Shown in pieces: positions 37,001 through 64,000 of a DNA stretch of 64,000 nt. Below the pieces are notes generated by a model that worked only from the letters and a program-made list of their open reading frames with translations, ran no database searches and had not been told where the DNA came from. Every line of letters begins with the position of its first letter. Position 1 is the first letter of the stretch. Origin of the DNA: Rallus limicola (Eukaryota; Chordata; Aves; Gruiformes; Rallidae); the NCBI GenBank assembly GCA_022605955.1, contig JAKCOZ010000059.1:2232001-2296000 (forward strand). Direction: 5' to 3'. Both the position numbers and the translations under genes were made by a program.

Positions 37001-40000
37001 AAATATCTTAATTTGGCTATCACTTCACAAAGGAATGCTGTACAGAGGGAACAAAAACCAATTATAGAAACAGCCTCCCTCCCCTCCCCCCCCCCCCCCC
37101 CGTTATTCTACTTGAAGAGCTTGAGACAAATTTATACAGATAAAACCAACTTGTAGTGAACTGGCATATGGTCAAGTAGAAGGATTGATCAATTTTTACT
37201 TGCTTCTGGCTTTGCATGTCAGGGATAAAAAAGCAGGAGAACCTGAACTTCAAGAGCACCAAGTATTTCTGCACACCACTGAACAGTAAGAGTGATCATT
37301 AGCAACTTACTCAAAGACTGTGGGTGAAAAAACCAAACATAAACGAGGCTTTAAAAAGTAGGGAATTATTTAGTTACAGTATCATGATTCGCAAGTCATT
37401 ACATTTTAAGGCAAAATCTTATAGTAACAAAACACATAACTAATGTGTACTAAAATAAGGTTATTTACTTAAAAATGATACATTGGACATAATCTGTGTA
37501 CAGAACAAGCAATTCATGGTAAACTCAATAAGGCACCTTCTAAAGCAGATGCTGTACAAAATACATTAGTGTGTTACATTTTTAAAGGAGTATTCTACAC
37601 TTCTGGCATATAACACACACAAGAGTGTGACCATTTGTCTTGTTCCACTCTTCTTTCATATTTTATTTACATCTTCTCTAGGTTAACTACAATGTTATTT
37701 ATTATTCTTGTATACAATATAGTACATTTCATTTTGGGCATGGCATGTCAGAGCACAAATATCACTACATGATGTGGGCTTCTACAATTGCATTCAAAGG
37801 TAAAATATTACAAAGCAACAATTACAAGAGATTCATTCAAAAACCAGGAGTAATGTGCACTCTGCTTCTGCTATACCAACCAAGGCTAATCCCCCCATGG
37901 CTCCATAAAGCACTGGTACCATGCAGCATGATGGCCATTTGGAGACATCACCCCCATCTGGAACAAAGATTGTGGGCACAGGATAAAGACTTTTGACTTC
38001 AGAGGCACTGTCAGAAGAATGTGGAAATGCTCAATCATTCTAATATTTGACATAGGATGAACATATAACTTCCCTTAAAAAAATATCTGCCAGAGAATGC
38101 TTTTTCACTTTGTATCTTTGCTTTTCAAAGATTGTGAACAGTTAAAATACAGTCTGTGAAGTCAGAGTAGATTAAATGTATCCAAATTATGTTTTATTAA
38201 CACATTCAAATGGTCATTTAGATCAAGATCTAAAATTTGATTCTAGACTCTATGCAGGTAGAGTAAAATATTAGTTTTACATTTTATTAAATACCTCAAA
38301 ACTGACTAAGAAAATAATTTGGGAAAGTGATGGATATTGGGAAAATTGTCTGTTTCTCAAGTAAAACTATGGAAAAACTACTTAGCAAGTAAAACTTGGT
38401 ATAAACTCAAAATGTAAGCCTACATTTTTCTGCAGGAACATGACATTTCTTGTGGAATTTCCAAGTTACCCGGGAATGTAGAAACTGTCCTTTTAGCTGC
38501 TGTGACAGTATGAATTTTATATGTGACTCAGATTATTTTCCATCTAACTGAAACCACGTGGAGCAGGTTAAATACAGAAAAAACCCTCCATATGTGAGTG
38601 TTTAAGAACTTCCAAGGCACAGTCTTCATACTCCCCACGATATTTTCCACATTCCTGATTTGTGTATTACTACAAACAAACAAAAAACAAAACCAAAACC
38701 AGCCCCCCCAAGACCCCCACTGTTTTGGGGGCTATTTGCTTCAGATAACAAGCACATAAAATTTTGACCAACAAAATGAGATTTATCACATTTCAACAGA
38801 AGATTGCTATTACTCTCCCTGATCTTAAAGGCTTCTGAACTTCAGTTTTGCATAAAGCAACAACTCATCTTTACAACCTGAACCAAGTGTGTAAAAACTA
38901 ATAGGTTAACATTGAGTGATTCCTCCCCCAACCAGTCATTGCTAAAATATCTGTACAGACACTTTTAGGTTCCAAATAGTAATGACTTTGCATGGAATGT
39001 AGATATGTACATCCAAGTGCTTTATGCAACCAGGTCCATTAGCAGTAATGGTTTTTGGAGTATCAGGGAATCAATGAATGCTGAAGATACAGCAGCCTCC
39101 TTTCAGGACAGCGACAACTGCACACGCATGATATGTTTATGAAACAAGTAAATTAAACATTGGACAACTAAGATGAAGCTTATAGGCAAAAAGACTTTTT
39201 CCCTCAAAGGTCTCTGCAGCAGTCAGCTAACTTCTGTGTTAAAGTGAATGTGTAAATCAATACTGATCTTAAGTAGTCTACCAAAAATCACCATCTTATT
39301 GCCCTGAAAATGCCTAAACAATGGAGGAGAAAAGTGAATAATTAAAAACAATCCAAATTACCCTTTGCAGCAAAGGTTTCCTGAAGACTTGGGAAAAATG
39401 AATTAAAAACTTCACAAAACAAGCTTACAGCTAGTAACAGTGTGGCAACTTCTAAAAGAAATGAAAAAAATTCTAAATAGGAACCGGTAGATTTAAATAC
39501 ACCTCCATGCTCTCAAAGTTTAAGCTAGTAGGGTACCTACATACACCTTTTTTTCTTCTTACTGAGAAGAGGAAAAAGAAAAAAACCTTATTCCCTTACT
39601 TTTTTTGGCTTATACCAAATATTTACCTGTGCAAAAATTATGTGCGAAGACGTGATTAACAGATTTCAAACTCATCATATATTTCTTGGCAATGGACGGA
39701 GAAATATTCTTCTAAAAAGCCCTTTATCATGAGGATTGTGGCACAATATCATGTATGTCTTGGTGTTCTCAAATAAGTTAAAATCACAGCTGACACACCT
39801 ATGAACTTTTCAGCCAGAATACACATTAATACTTAAAGGCATTACTGAACAAAAGTAATGACTTTATTTTTTTAAAAAAAAGTCCCTTGAAATAGCTATT
39901 CTTCTATAAAATACGTAGAACTGTTAAATAAAGTCTGTACATCACAATAGAAAATAAAAATACTGCAATCTTTTGCCTGACCATTTACATTAGGTGAACT

Positions 40001-41280
40001 ACAGAATTCGAACAAAAAATTTAACACATTAGAGGCTGTAATTGTTCACAAATCACATAAGTTCTGCATTACATTGTTTTCTATCAGTTGTATTTCCAAG
40101 GGAAATTTAAAAACGTATCAAAACAATCTCCATGTACATATTTTAAGAAAACAAATAATCTGGCATAGTTTTAACTTCTTTTTTCATCAATTTTAATATT
40201 ATTCCTAACTTTTTTCTTCAAATCTTGACTATGGCATATGTGTGTGTGCAACATGTACCTAATTGTATATAGGACTGGGTGGGTCTTTTTTAACTAAAGC
40301 AGAAAACACACCATATAAATAATTTCCCTTTTTAAAGTTATCTAGAACAAGATTTACAGTACAAAGTTACAGGCACTTAAATTATCAAATAGGTTCAATG
40401 GTTCCAATACTCTGTGTGTTCATTCTTCTGAAGATTCATGCATTTGAAGCTTTAACTTGAGTTATAGTACTATTTTTCTAACTTCAAAGTTAGTTAGTGC
40501 CAAAGGAGTTATAAATTAGTAATTCTGCCTTACAGTAACTTCATGGAGGGGTTCTGATTTTTAATCATCTTGCCTGGATCAATGAAGGAAAGGAGGTAAC
40601 TACCATTTCCTGTGCATGCCGAAATATTTGGCACTATAAGACCAAATTTTGCAATTATGTTAACTTACTTTATCCTCATGCATTATCTTTCAATGCCATA
40701 CCACCCAACTGTGCCTAATTAGAACTTAATTTACCTTGTCTCAAATCTTGAATTTCCTAACTGTCCAACTAAATGGCTCGCAGACAGGGGCAGCCTCCTG
40801 CATTTATATCAGGGCAACGCAGCCCAAAATCTGCTGAAGGCACATTGTGGATCTTACCTTCAACAGTTCACATACTCACTTCTCCTGGTCTTGACCTTAT
40901 TATATTCTTTAATCTTCTGAGTGCCTGGCCTGCAGTTTCTGCTTTCTCTCTTTTCAGTCTGTGAATTAGACTGGTTCTCCAGCCTTTCAAAACTTATCTT
41001 TTCCTTAGTTTTGTCATTTGGTGAAATAGGAGGCTCCTACTGCTGACTGACACTTACCAGTGAGTCCCAATACAGCAGAAAGGCAAAACACATCATCGAT
41101 GGTCTGTTAAGATGTAAATTATTCTACAGCAAAAACAGTGGTCACACGTGGCACTGTGAAAAATATGCCAAGTTTCATAGCCATCCAATGATGGAGCCCA
41201 CTAGATCCTAAGATGACCAAGGCAGTCTGTACCTCTGAGAGCTTGTCTCAAGCTCTCTGCAGACTCAGGTAGTCATTCCT
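34001..41280. other. Convergent intergenic interval, AT-rich
   Basis: MMRN2 (plus) and BMPR1A (minus) are tail to tail here. The stretch is AT-rich with many homopolymer runs and many AATAAA/TTTATT hexamers on both strands, so either 3' UTR could extend well into it. A C run lies at 37081-37101 and a C-rich/G-rich inverted pair at 38701-38733. No coding exon, RNA gene or recognisable transposon was seen. Confidence 0.55.
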
Positions 41281-42010
41281 TAATTTATTAACAATTCACA
41301 TTTTTGCCATTCTCTTTGTGACCAAACCAAGAATAGAAATAAAATTAAAACTGAGATTCTGGAAGATAACAGATAACTTAATGGCAAATGGTAAATTCTG
41401 TAGCAGACCTCTGATTGGGGAGCTACAAAACGCATGGAGCTCTAACCACGAAACTTTCTTCATTTAAATGGTGTTTTACCTATTCTGATTGACAGCAAAA
41501 TAATCCTGGCACACACATAAAGGCATAAGAAACTGTTAAACTGAGTAGTATTGCAAACAGATTCATAACCTACAGGCTATTTCACAAAAATTGGCATGGA
41601 CTGACTAGGTTTTATCAGGTAGAAGGCAAAAAAAAAAAAAGCTTATATTCTCCATCTCTGTTGAATCCATATAGCTTGTTAGGCTTTCACAGAAAGCACT
41701 GTAATCTGAACATTCAATTCAGTACCCAGAGTTTTACTGGAGACTCACTAAGTACGACTGAAGTCATTGCAGCTCAAACCAAAACCAAAACGTGTATCTT
41801 ATCAAGGCTGTCCATATACGTAGCATGTAGTGTACAGAAGCTCTCAGTATCAGTCTATGAAGTACTGAAAGATTTGATTAGCAGCCTGTAGCAGTGTGCT
41901 GAGAAAATATACTGAATCTCAGTTATTTCCTCGTTCCACATAGGTCTCACCCATGCTTGAGTGAAAAGATCTAGGAGTCCAGCTTTGCTCTCCAATGTCA
42001 ATTTACTATG
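41281..42010 (-). other. BMPR1A: BMPR1A 3' UTR (proximal part)
   Basis: Directly after the stop codon the minus strand contains phrases that resemble the human BMPR1A 3' UTR, such as 'caagcatgggtgaga' and 'tatatggacagcc'. A minus-strand AATAAA (plus-strand TTTATT at 41284-41289) is the first good poly(A) candidate and would give a 3' UTR of about 0.73 kb. Longer forms are possible. Confidence 0.5.
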
Positions 42011-62176
<20,166 letters not shown>

Positions 62177-62317
62177 TGTTCACTTTTAATCCTTCCTGTC
62201 CAAGGCAACTGGCCTTTCTGCTTGACAAATGTAAAGCTTAGTATGTTCAGTGAAGCCTAATACCAGATGTGGTGTTTGACTGCAAAGATACTCTTGCAAG
62301 TTTTCCAACTTCGTTTC
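62177..62317 (-). other. BMPR1A: BMPR1A 5' UTR part of the first coding exon
   Basis: Upstream of the ATG the minus strand continues to a convincing acceptor, a pyrimidine-rich tract ending CTTTCAG just before 62317. The first coding exon therefore probably carries about 141 bases of 5' UTR and is joined to a noncoding exon further upstream, as in mammals where BMPR1A has upstream noncoding exons. Confidence 0.6.
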
Positions 62318-64000
62318 CTGAAAGATACGGTAAAACAGTGTTAAGAGACAACTTGCATTTCTGAAACAAAAAACCCAACCTCTAGCATTTATCATTACAC
62401 TGATGCGGCTGCAAAAAATCATTAAAAATGCATATGTTCATTAAGATTAGTAATAGAAAACATTTACTATCCAGCTGAAGAGTGGGGTTCTTCCAAAATA
62501 CACATTTCGGTAACACAAAGGAATGTTTGTACATTCCTGTTGAAAACATTAGACATGTTAACTCACTAGTCACCGCCATGTACCTTAGCCTCACATACAG
62601 CTATATGAGATCACATTCAACAGATCAACGCGTAAATCTGAAAAATATTTTCTTTCAAGAAATTAAAACTTACACTATTTTTCTTAAAAATCAAATATTG
62701 TGGGGGAAAAAGCAATACCGTGTTGAGCCACAAGTTGAAAAATGCTTGCAGAGAGGCTTTACTGCAACAAAACCCCAACCTCTCTGCTGGATGAAAGCTA
62801 CATTTGTATTAAAATAGTTACCTAATTTGCTTACTTAGCTTTGTCTTCTAGACTAGTACTACCCAAAACACAACACAAACTCATTTAACATTTGAATGAA
62901 GCAATCAATTTTTCACTTAGCATCAACTAGATTCCAATCTTCCTTTCTACAGACTATGGTGCATAGTATTTTCTGGAGAAAAGAAAGTTAGTTTAGTTCA
63001 TGACACTTTGGAACATTTATCATTAATCTCTTCTAACTCCAACTCAAAATTCTGATATCCTTCTAGATTCCAAGGTTTTGTGCCAATTAATCCCTCTTGA
63101 AAAATTATGCTACTATATGCACGTGCCATTTGCTCCAAAAATAAAATATAATTCTACTCATCCAGTGGATGAAGATGCAGCTAGGACTGCCAAATTAAAC
63201 AAGAAGTTTCCCTTTCAGAGTGCAGTAGCTGTAGTCACGTTCTGCTTAACGAACTTTCTTCAGTGATTCACAAGGGAAACATAATTGGGCTTCAAAGGAC
63301 CAAAAAGCAGCTCAAACACCTAAATGGTTAATCGCAACAAAAGCGACGTTGCACAAAGCTGAACAGAGGAGTGATTTTGCCTTTCCTCGGCCTCTTGTTT
63401 TGGTGGGCTTGACCCCCCTGACCCCTGTCAGCCTGGCACTGCTCATGAATGCCAAAACTGGCGTTCGCTCGGGGATGGGCTGCAATTACTGTTGGTGGCC
63501 GCTCCCACCATCAATAACTCAATCTGTCTGTCGGTGAGACCCAAGAACTTTTCATTTTAATTAGTGCTTCGGAGGCATTTAACATGGAGGCAAATTAGCG
63601 GCCAAGCTGGGAGGTGTCCGTCACTTTCAATTTCGGCGGGACCAGGGCAGGCTGCCCCGACCCCTGGCCTACTTTTCACACGTCTCTGACTTCTCCCTAA
63701 TGAAGCGACAAAGTGCCTCCGTGCCAGAGGGGAGCCAGGGCGAGCTGTGCTACAGTAGAGCAATGCTCCCTGAACGCTCCACTGCAGCAGCCTCCGTGTT
63801 CGCCAGGATTACGGTCAGGTTATGGTGGGCTGGACTGGCGACGATGGGCTTTGCAGATGCCCTAAGCACTAGTAACATCAAAACAAACCTCAGGGTGAGC
63901 TAGAGGTAAAATCAGTACAGTAACACGAATACTCACAATCTTTCGTTTTTCCTAATCTCAAGCAATGACCAATTCTGACAGCTGATGAGGAACGTCCTTC
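62318..64000. other. BMPR1A upstream intron / 5' region
   Basis: No coding exon is recognised. The part from 63440 to 63850 is richer in G+C and CpG than anything nearby. The rest is AT-rich. A minus-strand GTGAGT lies at about 63937-63932 and could be the donor of an upstream noncoding exon. The short open frames are unsupported. Confidence 0.45.
63440..63850. promoter_or_regulatory. CpG-rich patch, possible BMPR1A promoter
   Basis: By eye, about twenty CpG dinucleotides fall in roughly 410 bases (for example tggcgttcgctcgggg, ttcggcggga, ggcgacgatggg), against very few in the preceding several kilobases. It lies about 1.3 kb upstream of the 5' UTR exon. A CpG island at a receptor gene promoter would be ordinary, but no exon or initiator could be assigned. 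Confidence 0.4.

Overview
The window is nuclear DNA from a vertebrate, almost certainly a bird. It holds three recognisable multi-exon genes with compact introns, several fragments of the CR1 LINE typical of birds, and an interspersed LTR-like repeat that I recognise from bird genomes. I cannot name the species from sequence alone. There are no prokaryotic features, CRISPR arrays or operons.

The three genes form a conserved amniote block, SNCG - MMRN2 - BMPR1A, equivalent to part of human 10q23. SNCG (gamma-synuclein, minus strand) contributes only its first coding exon at 3780-3900; its later exons were not found and probably lie before base 1. MMRN2 (multimerin-2, plus strand) appears complete, with seven coding exons from 11786 to 32629 and a predicted protein of 1014 residues: signal peptide, EMI domain, long coiled-coil region and C-terminal C1q domain. 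BMPR1A (BMP type IA receptor, minus strand) has a complete coding sequence in eleven exons from 62176 down to 42011, predicted at 533 residues: signal peptide, ten-cysteine ligand-binding domain, transmembrane helix, GS box and kinase domain. All exon phases close exactly, so both complete models read through without frameshift or stop.

Layout: 1-3779 is SNCG intron or flank with an ancient MIR-like remnant. 3901-11785 is the divergent SNCG/MMRN2 interval with one CR1 3' end. 12064-24657 is the large first MMRN2 intron with two CR1 pieces, one keeping part of the reverse transcriptase. 32630-42010 is an AT-rich convergent interval holding both 3' UTRs. 52115-62109 is the large BMPR1A intron after the signal-peptide exon, containing an LTR-like repeat and a candidate alternative first coding exon. 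62317-64000 is 5' UTR exon plus upstream sequence with a CpG-rich patch.

The genes do not form a pathway, although MMRN2 is an endothelial extracellular-matrix glycoprotein and BMPR1A a BMP receptor that also acts in endothelium. The most interesting unexplained item is the exon-like ORF at 58801-58948, which encodes a hydrophobic leader and ends in a splice donor of the same phase as the normal BMPR1A signal-peptide exon. I found no evidence of an entirely new biological system.
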